A DNA stretch of 58,515 nucleotides. Origin: an uncultured Pelagibacteraceae bacterium (lineage in GTDB: Bacteria; Pseudomonadota; Alphaproteobacteria; Pelagibacterales; Pelagibacteraceae). The translations under genes were made by a program, and so were the position numbers. Position 1 is the first letter of the stretch. Each line of letters opens with the position of its first letter. Below the pieces are notes generated by a model. It was given only the letters and a program-made list of their open reading frames with translations. It was not told the DNA's origin and searched no databases. Of this stretch, positions 17,990-26,025 are shown piece by piece. The stretch covers positions 1-58,515 of the forward strand of contig CACIXF010000005.1 in NCBI GenBank assembly GCA_902590535.1, in the 5' to 3' direction.

Positions 17990-18006
17990 TTCAACTAAAA
18001 GTTGAA
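17990..18006. promoter_or_regulatory. Palindrome TTCAACT-AAA-AGTTGAA upstream of the sugar binding-protein gene
   Basis: A perfect 7-base inverted repeat with a 3-base centre, in the 190-base gap between the ROK kinase stop and the binding-protein start. A second, near-identical copy (one base changed) lies at 18070-18086. On the minus strand this copy is followed within five bases by a run of T, so it could also be a terminator for the operon upstream. Operator or terminator are both possible. Confidence 0.45.
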
Positions 18007-18069
18007 ATTGTTTTTTTTTCTTATTTATTAATGTTTTTTTTAATTATAAAAAAAATTTTTTTTTTTGAT

Positions 18070-18086
18070 TCTACTTTTAGTTGAAG
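18070..18086. promoter_or_regulatory. Second copy of the TTCAACT palindrome, next to the ROK stop codon
   Basis: TTCTACTTTTAGTTGAA matches the reverse complement of the first copy (TTCAACTTTTAGTTGAA) at 16 of 17 bases. It lies 3 bases from the ROK stop codon. The rest of the 17899-18088 gap is almost pure A and T, with long T and A runs between the two copies, and holds no reading frame worth calling. Confidence 0.4.
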
Positions 18087-18088
18087 TT

Positions 18089-18991
18089 CTAATATGTCGC
18101 GCTTCTTCCTAATCTAGCAGCGCCTCTAACTCCACTAGCATCTCCATATCTAGGTTTTAAAAAAACACCCTCATACTCTCTTCCAATAACAAATTTTCTA
18201 ACCAATGAATCTATTTCATGCAAAAAATCAATTTCGTTTGAAACACCTCCTCCAAATATAAAAGCATCAGGATCTAAAATATTTATGATGCTTGAAAGAG
18301 ACATTGCTAAATTTACTTTAAAATCATCTATAAATCTTTCAGCATCTAAATCATGTTTTCTATTTAATTCAAAAATTTCATTTGTTTTTAAATTTTTTCC
18401 ATAAAGTTTCTTAAATCTTTTTGCTAAACTTAAACCAGATAAAAAACTTTCAATCTCTGCTTCTCTAGCATTACTTGAGTCAAAATTTTCTTTCTTAGCT
18501 GCAAAATATGGAATTTGGTTATGCCCCCATTCCCCTGCTACTCCATTAGAGCCAGTAATAATTTTTTTGTCTATTACTAAACCACCTCCAACTCCTGAAC
18601 CTAATATAATTCCATAAACGATTTTATAATGTGTGCCAGCTCCATCTATTGCTTCAGATAAAGCAAAACAATTTGCATCATTTTCACAAAACACTTCTTT
18701 TCCAAGAGCTTTACGTAGATCGCTTTGAAATGGTTTTTTTTCTAACCAAGTTATATTTGGAGCATTTTTTACTAACCCTGTTTGAGGAGAATGAACTCCT
18801 GGATGACAAACACCAATTGGAAGTTCTTGTTTAAACTCTTGTTCTAATTTTCCATGAATATCTCTTATCGCAGTTATAATTTGAGTATACTCCTTAGGAC
18901 ACGATATTCTTGATCTGTGTTTTTCGTTCCCATTCTCTTCGAGTACAACACTCTCAATTTTAGTTGCTCCTACATCAATACCTACTTGCAT
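18089..18991 (-). CDS. ROK-family sugar kinase lacking the zinc-binding cysteines
   Basis: 300 residues. The ATP phosphate motif is VGIDVGATKIES, and EVFCENDANCFALSEA with ILGSGVGGG marks the sugar-binding and second phosphate regions. In most ROK proteins the GEWGHN segment is followed by a CxCGxxGCxE zinc motif. Here GEWGHNQIPYFAAKKENFDS continues into SSNAREAEIES, with no Cys at those places, so the zinc site is lost. No DNA-binding domain is present, so it is a kinase and not a repressor. It is the last gene of the tctCBA-SDR operon, 2 bases after the SDR. Confidence 0.82.
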   Translation of the reverse strand: MQVGIDVGATKIESVVLEENGNEKHRSRISCPKEYTQIITAIRDIHGKLEQEFKQELPIGVCHPGVHSPQTGLVKNAPNITWLEKKPFQSDLRKALGKEVFCENDANCFALSEAIDGAGTHYKIVYGIILGSGVGGGLVIDKKIITGSNGVAGEWGHNQIPYFAAKKENFDSSNAREAEIESFLSGLSLAKRFKKLYGKNLKTNEIFELNRKHDLDAERFIDDFKVNLAMSLSSIINILDPDAFIFGGGVSNEIDFLHEIDSLVRKFVIGREYEGVFLKPRYGDASGVRGAARLGRSATY

Positions 18992-18993
18992 AA

Positions 18994-19743
18994 CTAATAT
19001 GTGGCTCTTCCACCGCTTAAATCAAAAACTGCAGCTGTTGAAAATGAATTTTCTTCACTAGCTAACCAAGTTACTAATGAAGCTAATTCTTCAACTTTTG
19101 CAAATTTGTTTCTTGGAATTTTCGATAACATGTAATTTATATGTTCTTCAGTCATTTGATCAAAAATTCTTGTTTTAGCTGCTGCTGGGGTTACGCAATT
19201 TACAGCTATATTTTTTTGTGCAAGTTCTTTACCTAGAGATTTTGTTAAACCGATAACGCCAGCCTTAGAAGTGCTATATGCACTCGCATTAGGGTTCCCT
19301 TCTTTTCCTGCAATAGATGCGATGTTTACTATTCTACCGTAATCATTTTTCAACATGAATGGAACAACTGCTTTACAACAATAGAAAACTGAATTTAAAT
19401 TTAAGTTCATTACTTTTTTCCATTCATCTAATGGATATTCAGCGACAGTAGTATTCATGCCTGCAATACCTGCGTTATTGACAAAAATATCTATTTTTCC
19501 ATGTTTTTTCTCTACTTCTCCTAAATTTTTATTTACTATTTCAAAATTAGTTACGTCTACTACCTGATGACTTAGGTTTTCTGATTTAACTTTATCAATC
19601 GCTTCTTTAGCAGCATTCTCATCAATATCCCAAATTATAACTTTAGCTCCTGCTTCAATAAATCTTTCAGTTATTGCTAAACCAAAACCCTGGGCTCCAC
19701 CAGTAACAACTGCCACTCGATCATTTAAATCGTACTTAATCAT
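18994..19743 (-). CDS. SDR-family oxidoreductase (FabG-like)
   Basis: 249 residues. The cofactor motif is VVTGGAQGFGLAI, with an Asp in VIIWDIDE that favours NAD. VNNAG, the catalytic SIAG region and YSTSK are all present. The C terminus ends in FDLSGGRATY. It overlaps the end of tctA by 8 bases and is followed by the ROK kinase, so it probably oxidises or epimerises the acid or sugar brought in by the TctCBA system. Substrate unknown. Confidence 0.85.
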   Translation of the reverse strand: MIKYDLNDRVAVVTGGAQGFGLAITERFIEAGAKVIIWDIDENAAKEAIDKVKSENLSHQVVDVTNFEIVNKNLGEVEKKHGKIDIFVNNAGIAGMNTTVAEYPLDEWKKVMNLNLNSVFYCCKAVVPFMLKNDYGRIVNIASIAGKEGNPNASAYSTSKAGVIGLTKSLGKELAQKNIAVNCVTPAAAKTRIFDQMTEEHINYMLSKIPRNKFAKVEELASLVTWLASEENSFSTAAVFDLSGGRATY

Positions 19744-21217
19744 TATTTTTTTTTATTTTCCTCGATCTTATTAAAGGAAAAGCCAAAGCAATTAAAGACA
19801 AAATAAAGAATGTTAAAGCAATTGGTCTTGTGAAAAACATCAGCCAATTGCCATCAAATATAACTAGAGATTGTCTTAAAGTTCCTTCAACTAACTCACC
19901 CAAAATTAATCCAATAATAACTGGTACTACTGAAAAGCCATATCTTCTCATAAAGAAACCTAGTACTCCAAAAAATAACATTATCCAAACATCTATTATG
20001 GATTGATTTAAAGAATAAGTTCCGCATACTGAAACTGCGAATATCATTGGCCATAAAATTTTATTAGGTACTAAAGTAATTCTTGCAAATATTTTTGCTC
20101 CAAAAAATCCAAAAATAAAAAAAAGGATATTAGCTATTAGCATGGCGCCAAAAATTCCATATAAAAAATCTGGCTGTTCTCTAAACAAATCTGGTCCAGG
20201 TCTAACACCATGAATAATCAATCCTGTAAGTATAACCGCTGTTGTTGCGCTACCAGGAATACCTAGCGCTAAAGTTGGAACCATCGCGCCACCTGTTGCT
20301 GCGTTATTTGCAGCCTCAGCACCAGCAATGCCTTCAATAGATCCTTTTCCAAATTCTTCTGGATTTTTTGAAAATCTCTTTGCTTCAGAATAACCAATTA
20401 AAGATGCAACTGTTCCACCTTCTGCAGGAAGAACTCCAATAAATGATCCAATCCCACTTGATCGTAGTATCGTTTTCCAAGTTTTCTTATAATCATCTTT
20501 GCTAGGAAGCTTAATTGCTTTTAAAGCTATTCTGTTAAACACTTGATTGATTAAAGTTGATTGAGTTAACATTTCGCTCATTGCAAAAAGTCCAACCACT
20601 ACTGGTATAAATCCTATTCCTTCAGTTAATTCATTGATCCCAAAAGTAAAACGATCAATTGAAGTCATAAAATCTTTACCTACTGTAGAAATCAATATTC
20701 CAAATGCACCTGCGATTAAATTTTTAATTGGACTACCTTCACCTATTGAAGCAAGCATCGTTAAACCAAATATTGCTAATGCAAAATATTCTGGCTGACC
20801 AAACTCATAAGCAAGTTGTGCTAGTATAGGAGCAAAGAAAACTAATATAACAACACTAAAAATACCTCCAACAGTACTTGAAACTGTTGCCATACCTAAA
20901 GCTCTTCCAGCTTCGCCTTTTTGTGCTAAAGGATAGCCATCTAAACAAGTGGCTGCAGCTGCTGGGGTCCCCGGTGTATTGATAAGTACAGCAGTTATTG
21001 CACCACCATAGGTTCCTGCACAATAAATAGAAGTTAATAAAACAATTGCAGATAATGGATCTAGAGTCATTGTGAAAGGTAAGATCAATGCTCCACCTGT
21101 TGTTGGTCCTAACCCCGGCAACACACCTAATATCAATCCAAATAAAGTTCCAAAAAATAAAACTAATAATAGTTTAGAACTGAAAAGTGGTGCCATCATT
21201 AATAATAAATTATCCAT
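19736..21217 (-). CDS. tctA: Tripartite tricarboxylate transporter large permease TctA
   Basis: 493 residues with about twelve hydrophobic segments. The TctA signature is seen in LGVLPGLGPTTGGALILPF, GGAITAVLINTPGTPAAAAT, and the internal repeat ALGIPGSATTAVILTGLIIHG with GAEAANNAATGGAMVPTLAL. It forms the inner-membrane channel of a TTT transporter that imports carboxylates such as citrate, or sugar acids. It starts directly after the TctB stop. Confidence 0.95.
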   Translation of the reverse strand: MDNLLLMMAPLFSSKLLLVLFFGTLFGLILGVLPGLGPTTGGALILPFTMTLDPLSAIVLLTSIYCAGTYGGAITAVLINTPGTPAAAATCLDGYPLAQKGEAGRALGMATVSSTVGGIFSVVILVFFAPILAQLAYEFGQPEYFALAIFGLTMLASIGEGSPIKNLIAGAFGILISTVGKDFMTSIDRFTFGINELTEGIGFIPVVVGLFAMSEMLTQSTLINQVFNRIALKAIKLPSKDDYKKTWKTILRSSGIGSFIGVLPAEGGTVASLIGYSEAKRFSKNPEEFGKGSIEGIAGAEAANNAATGGAMVPTLALGIPGSATTAVILTGLIIHGVRPGPDLFREQPDFLYGIFGAMLIANILFFIFGFFGAKIFARITLVPNKILWPMIFAVSVCGTYSLNQSIIDVWIMLFFGVLGFFMRRYGFSVVPVIIGLILGELVEGTLRQSLVIFDGNWLMFFTRPIALTFFILSLIALAFPLIRSRKIKKNND

Positions 21218-21724
21218 TTAACTATAGTAAATGTTAGTAATTATTCCCGGGGGAAATCTTAAACCTAAAATAGTTTCAAAAAATATAAAAACAATAATTG
21301 GGAAAATAATCCCAACTAGTAATAAATAAAATATTCTTTTTTCTCCCCAACAATAAGAAACAAATATAGATAAAGCTGAGATTGCTAAAAAGAAATCAAG
21401 TGTTTTAGAAACTACTACAAAAACAACAAAGCTTGATAAAGTTAGAAAGAATGATCTTGGTAATTTTTTTTCAACTTTCCAGGGATTTTTAGTTGCCAAA
21501 TAATAGATTAACAATGTCATTACTATTATTAAGACCAAGAGCGCTTTTGGAAATGTTGCTGGCTGTATTCCTCTATTTAAAATTGGAGGAACAATATCAA
21601 AAGTAAAAGTTGTGATTAATAATGCTACAGATATTAAAATAATTACAAGAGAAACTCTAAACTCATCTTTAAAAAAAAAGGGCAAACTTTTGTTTGCCCT
21701 TTTTTGTTTTTGTACATTTTTCAT
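21218..21724 (-). CDS. tctB: Tripartite tricarboxylate transporter small permease TctB
   Basis: 168 residues with four hydrophobic helices, the usual size for TctB. GIQPATFPKALLVLIIVMTLL is the family's first-loop signature. The N-terminal 17 codons encode a strong terminator-like hairpin (see 21672-21706), so the real translation start and its level of expression are uncertain. An ATG in frame downstream of the hairpin is not evident. It is joined directly to tctA. Confidence 0.85.
   Translation of the reverse strand: MKNVQKQKRANKSLPFFFKDEFRVSLVIILISVALLITTFTFDIVPPILNRGIQPATFPKALLVLIIVMTLLIYYLATKNPWKVEKKLPRSFFLTLSSFVVFVVVSKTLDFFLAISALSIFVSYCWGEKRIFYLLLVGIIFPIIVFIFFETILGLRFPPGIITNIYYS
21672..21706 (-). 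terminator. Terminator-like hairpin inside the 5' end of tctB
   Basis: GGGCAAAC (21680-21687) pairs with GTTTGCCC (21692-21699) around a 4-base loop, with A-runs before and T-runs after on both strands. On the minus strand it follows the TctC gene by about 40 bases and has the form of an intrinsic terminator, but it lies within codons 6-18 of tctB. It probably reduces tctBA expression relative to tctC. Confidence 0.8.
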
Positions 21725-21747
21725 ATTTAAATGTACTTTTAATTAGA

Positions 21748-22722
21748 TTAGTTGATGTAACCTAAAGCTTTAAGCTGCGCAGTCATCTCGGCAAGCATTT
21801 CTTCCATTTGCTTACCCCATTCATCTGCACCCACAACACTTGTCTCATCAAGACCAATTTCTGTTAAGAAATTTTTATAGTAATTGTGGCTCATAGCTTT
21901 CATCATTCCAGCTTCTAGTTGTTTTACTCTATCTGCTGGAGCACCTTTTTTAGTTACGAAACCTCTAACAGTAGATAAAGAAACAGGTATACCTAATTCT
22001 TTTGCTGTTGGAGAGTCCCCAATTTTAGCCATTCTATTATTTGCTAATACAACTGAAACACAAAGTTTACCTTCATTAATTTCAGTTAATGCTTCACCTA
22101 AGTTTAAAACACCTACATCAATATCTCCTTTGATAAGGTTAGTTTTAATTGGTGCAACACCTTTATATGCAACAATAGTTGGATCTTTTAATCCACCTTT
22201 TTTTGTAAATGCGATTGCACTAACATCATCAATACCACCAGTGTGAGTAGTTCCGTATTTTAGTGATTTTGATTTTTGTGTGCTAATAAACTTTTTAGCA
22301 TCTTTGATGTCTGCTTTACAATTAACAACAAACAATTGAGGATCGTCAGTTCCTCTAGCAAGTGGTTGCATATCACTTAACTTAACTTTAGTTTTACCTA
22401 AAGCCATAGATACAGCATGACCTGTAGTCCAAGTTAAAGTGTGATTTCCATCGGCTGGTAAAGACATCATGTAATCCATAGATGTTGCTCCTCCACCACC
22501 TTTTTTGTTTACTAATTGCATATCCTGCTTAAGAACTCTTCTTGCTCTTAATAACATCATTCTAGTAGTAACGTCAGTTCCACCACCAAAACCAGCGTGA
22601 GTAATTGCTTGTATTGGGTGACCATCAGCTTTAGCTGATGTGATCATTAATGGAAGAGCTACAACAAAAAATTCAGTTACTAGAAAAGCAGCTGCTAAAA
22701 ATAGTTTAAAGCTTTTTTTCAT
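21748..22722 (-). CDS. tctC: Tripartite tricarboxylate transporter substrate-binding protein TctC
   Basis: 324 residues with a signal peptide of about 32 residues ending at ITSAKADG. The mature protein follows the TctC/Bug family: FGGGTDVTTRMMLLRARRVL, then VNKKGGGGATSMDYM and the C-terminal LGIPVSLSTVRGFVTKKGAP. Periplasmic receptor that passes a carboxylate or sugar acid to TctAB. First gene of the tctCBA-SDR-ROK operon; a PdxA-family gene starts divergently 70 bases away. Confidence 0.93.
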   Translation of the reverse strand: MKKSFKLFLAAAFLVTEFFVVALPLMITSAKADGHPIQAITHAGFGGGTDVTTRMMLLRARRVLKQDMQLVNKKGGGGATSMDYMMSLPADGNHTLTWTTGHAVSMALGKTKVKLSDMQPLARGTDDPQLFVVNCKADIKDAKKFISTQKSKSLKYGTTHTGGIDDVSAIAFTKKGGLKDPTIVAYKGVAPIKTNLIKGDIDVGVLNLGEALTEINEGKLCVSVVLANNRMAKIGDSPTAKELGIPVSLSTVRGFVTKKGAPADRVKQLEAGMMKAMSHNYYKNFLTEIGLDETSVVGADEWGKQMEEMLAEMTAQLKALGYIN

Positions 22723-22791
22723 TATTTCCCTCTTTAGTTAATTTATATTTAATAATTTAAACATAATCTGCTACAAGACGTAAAGAAAAAA

Positions 22792-23787
22792 ATGATTGAA
22801 AATAAATCTAACATTGCTCTTCTACTTGGTGATCCAGCAGGGATTGGACCAGAGTTAATTTCAAAGCTTTTAAATGATGAGATGACAAAAAAAGCAAACA
22901 TTGTCATAATTGGTGAAAAGCAAGTATTTGAAAGTGGAAATAGTATTACAGGAATTTCACATAATATAGATGTTGTAGAAAATTTTGATGAAGTGAATTT
23001 TGATAAAGCAAATAGATTTTTGTTAGATATTTCGAAAGGAAAAAATCATAAATATAAATTAGCTGAACCATCAAAAGAATCTGGTGAAAGTGTATTGGAA
23101 GCTTTAGATTTAGCATTGACACTTGCAAAAGAAAAAAAAATAGATGCAATTAATTTTGCGCCAATGAATAAGACAAGTTTAAAACTTGGAGGGAACAAAC
23201 ATTCAGATGAATTACAATTAATGGCTGAGAAACTTGAGGTAAATAGTTTTTGTTGTGAATTTAATGTCATAGATAGTTTTTGGACAGCAAGAGTAACATC
23301 TCATATTCCAATAAAAGAAGTTGCTCAACATATTACAAAAGAAAATATCATGAAGCCAATAAAACTAATAAATGAAGTTATGGTATTAAATGGTATAAAA
23401 AATCCTCGAATAGCTATTCAGGCACTTAATCCTCACGCAGAGTTTGGTACAGAGGAAAAAGACGAAATCATTCCTGCAATTGAGGAAGCAAAAAAACTTG
23501 GTTACAACGTTGATGGGCCATTGCCATGCGATACCTCATTTGTTGTAGCCTACAAAAATAAAAACCATGATTGTATGGTTGGCATGTATCATGACGCGTT
23601 ACAATCTGGTCTTAAAGCATTTGGTTTCGATAGAGGAGTAACAGTTCAGGGTGGATTAACTGTACCAGTAACGACTACTGCACATGGATCAGCATTTGCG
23701 ATTGCAGGAAAAAATGAAGCTAACTTAGATCCAATTTTAAATTCTTTTAAAATTGCTTTATCGATGTCGCAAAATAAAAAAAACTAA
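22792..23787 (+). CDS. PdxA-family 4-phospho-hydroxyacid dehydrogenase (PdxA2-like)
   Basis: 331 residues. LLGDPAGIGPELISKLL is the family's N-terminal motif. NKTSLKLGGNKHSDELQLMA replaces the GHTE region of true PdxA, and MYHDALQSGLKAFGFDRGV carries metal ligands. Classical PdxA makes vitamin B6; the PdxA2 branch oxidises 4-phospho-D-threonate or D-erythronate in sugar-acid degradation. Its position opposite a TTT transporter with a kinase and an SDR, and the absence of other pdx genes here, favour the catabolic role. Its stop interlocks with the stop of the SDR at 23784. Confidence 0.8.
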   Translation: MIENKSNIALLLGDPAGIGPELISKLLNDEMTKKANIVIIGEKQVFESGNSITGISHNIDVVENFDEVNFDKANRFLLDISKGKNHKYKLAEPSKESGESVLEALDLALTLAKEKKIDAINFAPMNKTSLKLGGNKHSDELQLMAEKLEVNSFCCEFNVIDSFWTARVTSHIPIKEVAQHITKENIMKPIKLINEVMVLNGIKNPRIAIQALNPHAEFGTEEKDEIIPAIEEAKKLGYNVDGPLPCDTSFVVAYKNKNHDCMVGMYHDALQSGLKAFGFDRGVTVQGGLTVPVTTTAHGSAFAIAGKNEANLDPILNSFKIALSMSQNKKN

Positions 23788-24545
23788 ATTAATCCTGCGT
23801 CCACTGTAAAGTTTTGTTTAGTACATCCTGATGAAACATCAGATGCTAAAAATAAAACCATTTTTGAAACATCGTCAGGTAATAATTGTTTTTTTAAAGC
23901 CTGATTTCTTAATATTTCCTTTTTAAATTTTGGGTTAAGCCATAATTTGGATTGTCTAGCTGTTGCGATTGAACCAGGTGCAATTGAGTTAATTCTTATA
24001 TTATGTTTTCCTAAATCTCTTGCTAAAGATCTTGTTAATCCATGAATTCCTGCTTTTGCAGTACTATAAGCTGGGAACATTACTGCTCCCCTAACCCAAC
24101 TAACAGAACCTAAATTTATTATTGATCCACCTTTATTTTTCACCATGCTTTTTTTAACCGTCTGTATAGCAAACAAATAATGCTTTAAATTAATGGCCAT
24201 TCTGTCATCCCAATATTTTTCTGTTATTTTCTCTAAACTATGTCTTTGGTCGTTAGAGGCATTGTTAACTAAAATGTCAATAGGACCCTGTTTTTTAATA
24301 ATGTTTAAAATTGATGATTTATATTTTTTAATATTTTTAATATTACATTCTACAAATGAGGGAGTTTTAAATTTTTTCTTTTTAATTTTATTTATAGTTT
24401 TTTTTGCTTCATTTTTATTAATATCAAAAAAATATACCTCAGCTCCTTGCTCACAAAGATGTTCAACAATTGATGATCCTATACCCGAAGCTCCACCTGA
24501 AACTAAAGCTCTTTTATTTTTAAGATCAAAATATTCAGTTTTCAT
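23784..24545 (-). CDS. SDR-family sugar dehydrogenase, paralogue of the gene at 12940
   Basis: 253 residues. SGGASGIGSSIVEHLCEQGA is the cofactor motif, followed by VNNAS, SVSWVRGA and YSTAK. The whole length aligns without large gaps to the SDR at 12940-13701, at more than half the positions by eye, including NRxLKHY-like and SSGCTKQ segments. Probably a sugar 1-dehydrogenase of the L-arabinose/L-fucose/galactose type. Last gene of the ribose-type operon, 14 bases after the ribokinase. Confidence 0.85.
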   Translation of the reverse strand: MKTEYFDLKNKRALVSGGASGIGSSIVEHLCEQGAEVYFFDINKNEAKKTINKIKKKKFKTPSFVECNIKNIKKYKSSILNIIKKQGPIDILVNNASNDQRHSLEKITEKYWDDRMAINLKHYLFAIQTVKKSMVKNKGGSIINLGSVSWVRGAVMFPAYSTAKAGIHGLTRSLARDLGKHNIRINSIAPGSIATARQSKLWLNPKFKKEILRNQALKKQLLPDDVSKMVLFLASDVSSGCTKQNFTVDAGLI

Positions 24546-24559
24546 TTTTGGAAATAGTA

Positions 24560-25474
24560 TTAATAATTATTTAAATCTTCCATTGATGGCATTGAGGCTG
24601 CTGCGCCTTGTTTTGTAGTTGAAATTGCTCCTACCTTATTCGCAAAAGTGAGTACTTCTTTAATATCTAAATCTTTTGATAACCCAACAGCTAAAGCACC
24701 GTTGAAAGCATCTCCTGCACCAGTAGTATCAACGACTGGTTCTTTAAGTTTAAATGCATTCATGAAAAAATTTTCTTTATCATTTGCAAAATAGCATCCT
24801 TTTTCACCTAAAGTTATAACTATGTTTTTAATACCTTTTTTTAAAAATTCCTCTGAGGCAATTTTTATATCTTTTTCAGTTTCAATTTTTTTATTTAAAT
24901 AAAATTCAGCCTCAGTTTCATTAGGTGTAAAAAAATCAATTAATTTAAAATCAACATCATTAATTTGGCACGCAGGTGCTGGATTTAATATTGTGGTCAA
25001 TTTATTTTCTTTAGCTTTCTTTAAAGCATATTTCGTAACATCATATGGTGTTTCCATTTGTGTTAAAAATATATCTGTATTTGCAATAAAATTTAAATTT
25101 TTTTCAATATCATCATTGGTTAGTGTTCCAGCAGCACCTGGTATAATATTTATTGCGTTGTCTCCTGTTTTTTCATTGACCATTATTCCTGCAACTCCAG
25201 TTGATTGATTTTTATCTTGAATAATAGAAGCAATATCCATGCCCAATGATTTGTATAAATTTAAAGCCATCTCACCATTTTTGTCATTACCTATTTTTGT
25301 TATAAAATTTACTTTCCCGTTTAATTTAGCTGCAGCAATTGCTTGATTTGATCCTTTTCCACCTGGTCCAACAATGTGCTGTGAACCTAGAATTGTTTGA
25401 CCTTTTTCAGGGATTGCATTAGCTATAAAGCAAAGGTCTGCTACAAATACACCAAATACTGATATGGTTTTCAT
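24560..25474 (-). CDS. rbsK: Ribokinase / PfkB-family carbohydrate kinase
   Basis: 304 residues. Sugar-binding GGKGSNQAIAAAKL lies near the N terminus, FFTPNETEAEFYL carries the NxxE magnesium motif, and VDTTGAGDAFNGALAVGL is the C-terminal PfkB signature with the catalytic Asp. The layout matches ribokinase in length. It lies 3 bases after the FucU-like gene and downstream of a ribose-type ABC transporter, so it phosphorylates the imported pentose or deoxy sugar. Confidence 0.9.
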   Translation of the reverse strand: MKTISVFGVFVADLCFIANAIPEKGQTILGSQHIVGPGGKGSNQAIAAAKLNGKVNFITKIGNDKNGEMALNLYKSLGMDIASIIQDKNQSTGVAGIMVNEKTGDNAINIIPGAAGTLTNDDIEKNLNFIANTDIFLTQMETPYDVTKYALKKAKENKLTTILNPAPACQINDVDFKLIDFFTPNETEAEFYLNKKIETEKDIKIASEEFLKKGIKNIVITLGEKGCYFANDKENFFMNAFKLKEPVVDTTGAGDAFNGALAVGLSKDLDIKEVLTFANKVGAISTTKQGAAASMPSMEDLNNY

Positions 25475-25477
25475 TTT

Positions 25478-25939
25478 TTAAGTCCAAACGTTTCCGTCAG
25501 GTAAAATGACTCCTTTGGTAAGTATAAAACAACCAAACGGTCTTGCATCTGTTGTAGTAACTATACAATATGCTTTCTTGGCCTCTTCATAAAATTCTTG
25601 TCTTGAAATTGATCCTACATTCCAATTTTCGCCGGAGACTTTTTTTACAATATCAATAAATTCTTTATGTGTTTCAGTTAACTCTTCAGGTTTTTCATCT
25701 ACTTCCATCCTTAAAGCTGGAGACCCTCCCTTTGAATTAATAAAACTATCAAGTGGAAAAACTGAAAGTATGGCAGAGGCTGCTTCTTTAATCCCTACTC
25801 CATCTAATCTAATTACTTTTTCATTTGTTGTATTTGCAGGAAAATTCGCATCAGCTAATATTAATTTTTCTCCATGACCCATAGATCTTAAATGAAAAAG
25901 CAAATCAGGGCTTAAAACTGGATCAATTTTAATAAGCAT
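25478..25939 (-). CDS. RbsD/FucU-family sugar mutarotase
   Basis: 153 residues. RSMGHGEKLILADANFPAN contains the catalytic His and Asp of the family, and CIVTTTDARPFGCFILTKGV is the C-terminal active-site strand. The length and YC(I/V)V-type end are closer to FucU (L-fucose mutarotase) than to RbsD (ribose pyranase). It changes the ring or anomer form of the sugar before the ribokinase. First gene after the terminator-like hairpin behind the binding-protein gene. Confidence 0.88.
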   Translation of the reverse strand: MLIKIDPVLSPDLLFHLRSMGHGEKLILADANFPANTTNEKVIRLDGVGIKEAASAILSVFPLDSFINSKGGSPALRMEVDEKPEELTETHKEFIDIVKKVSGENWNVGSISRQEFYEEAKKAYCIVTTTDARPFGCFILTKGVILPDGNVWT

Positions 25940-25955
25940 AAATTATTATATTACA

Positions 25956-25993
25956 TAAAAAAAAAGGGTGGAATTAAATTCCACCCTTTTTTT
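25956..25993. terminator. Terminator-like hairpin after the ribose-type binding-protein gene
   Basis: GGGTGGAATT (25966-25975) and AATTCCACCC (25977-25986) form a tight hairpin, flanked by about nine A and seven T, so it can terminate in either direction. It lies between the binding-protein gene and the FucU-like gene, both on the minus strand. Confidence 0.88.
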
Positions 25994-25997
25994 AAAG

Positions 25998-26022
25998 TAT
26001 ATATATATATATATATATATAT
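25998..26022. repeat. (TA)n dinucleotide repeat, 25 bases
   Basis: An uninterrupted alternation of T and A over 25 bases lies 3 bases beyond the binding-protein stop and just before the terminator hairpin. Such a tract is prone to slippage; it is in non-coding sequence and would not change a reading frame. Confidence 0.9.
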
Positions 26023-26025
26023 CGA

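Noticed and set aside
18007..18069. Long A and T runs in the gap before the sugar binding-protein gene, considered as a replication or curvature element
   Set aside because: Such runs are common in AT-rich intergenic DNA and no iterated boxes or DnaA-like sites were seen.
21884..22246. Plus-strand frame of 120 codons opposite tctC
   Set aside because: Shadow of the tctC gene; no domain and composition mirrors the coding strand.
24193..24618. Plus-strand frame of 141 codons opposite the SDR and ribokinase genes
   Set aside because: Phe/Leu-rich antisense shadow spanning two real genes; not a membrane protein of its own.
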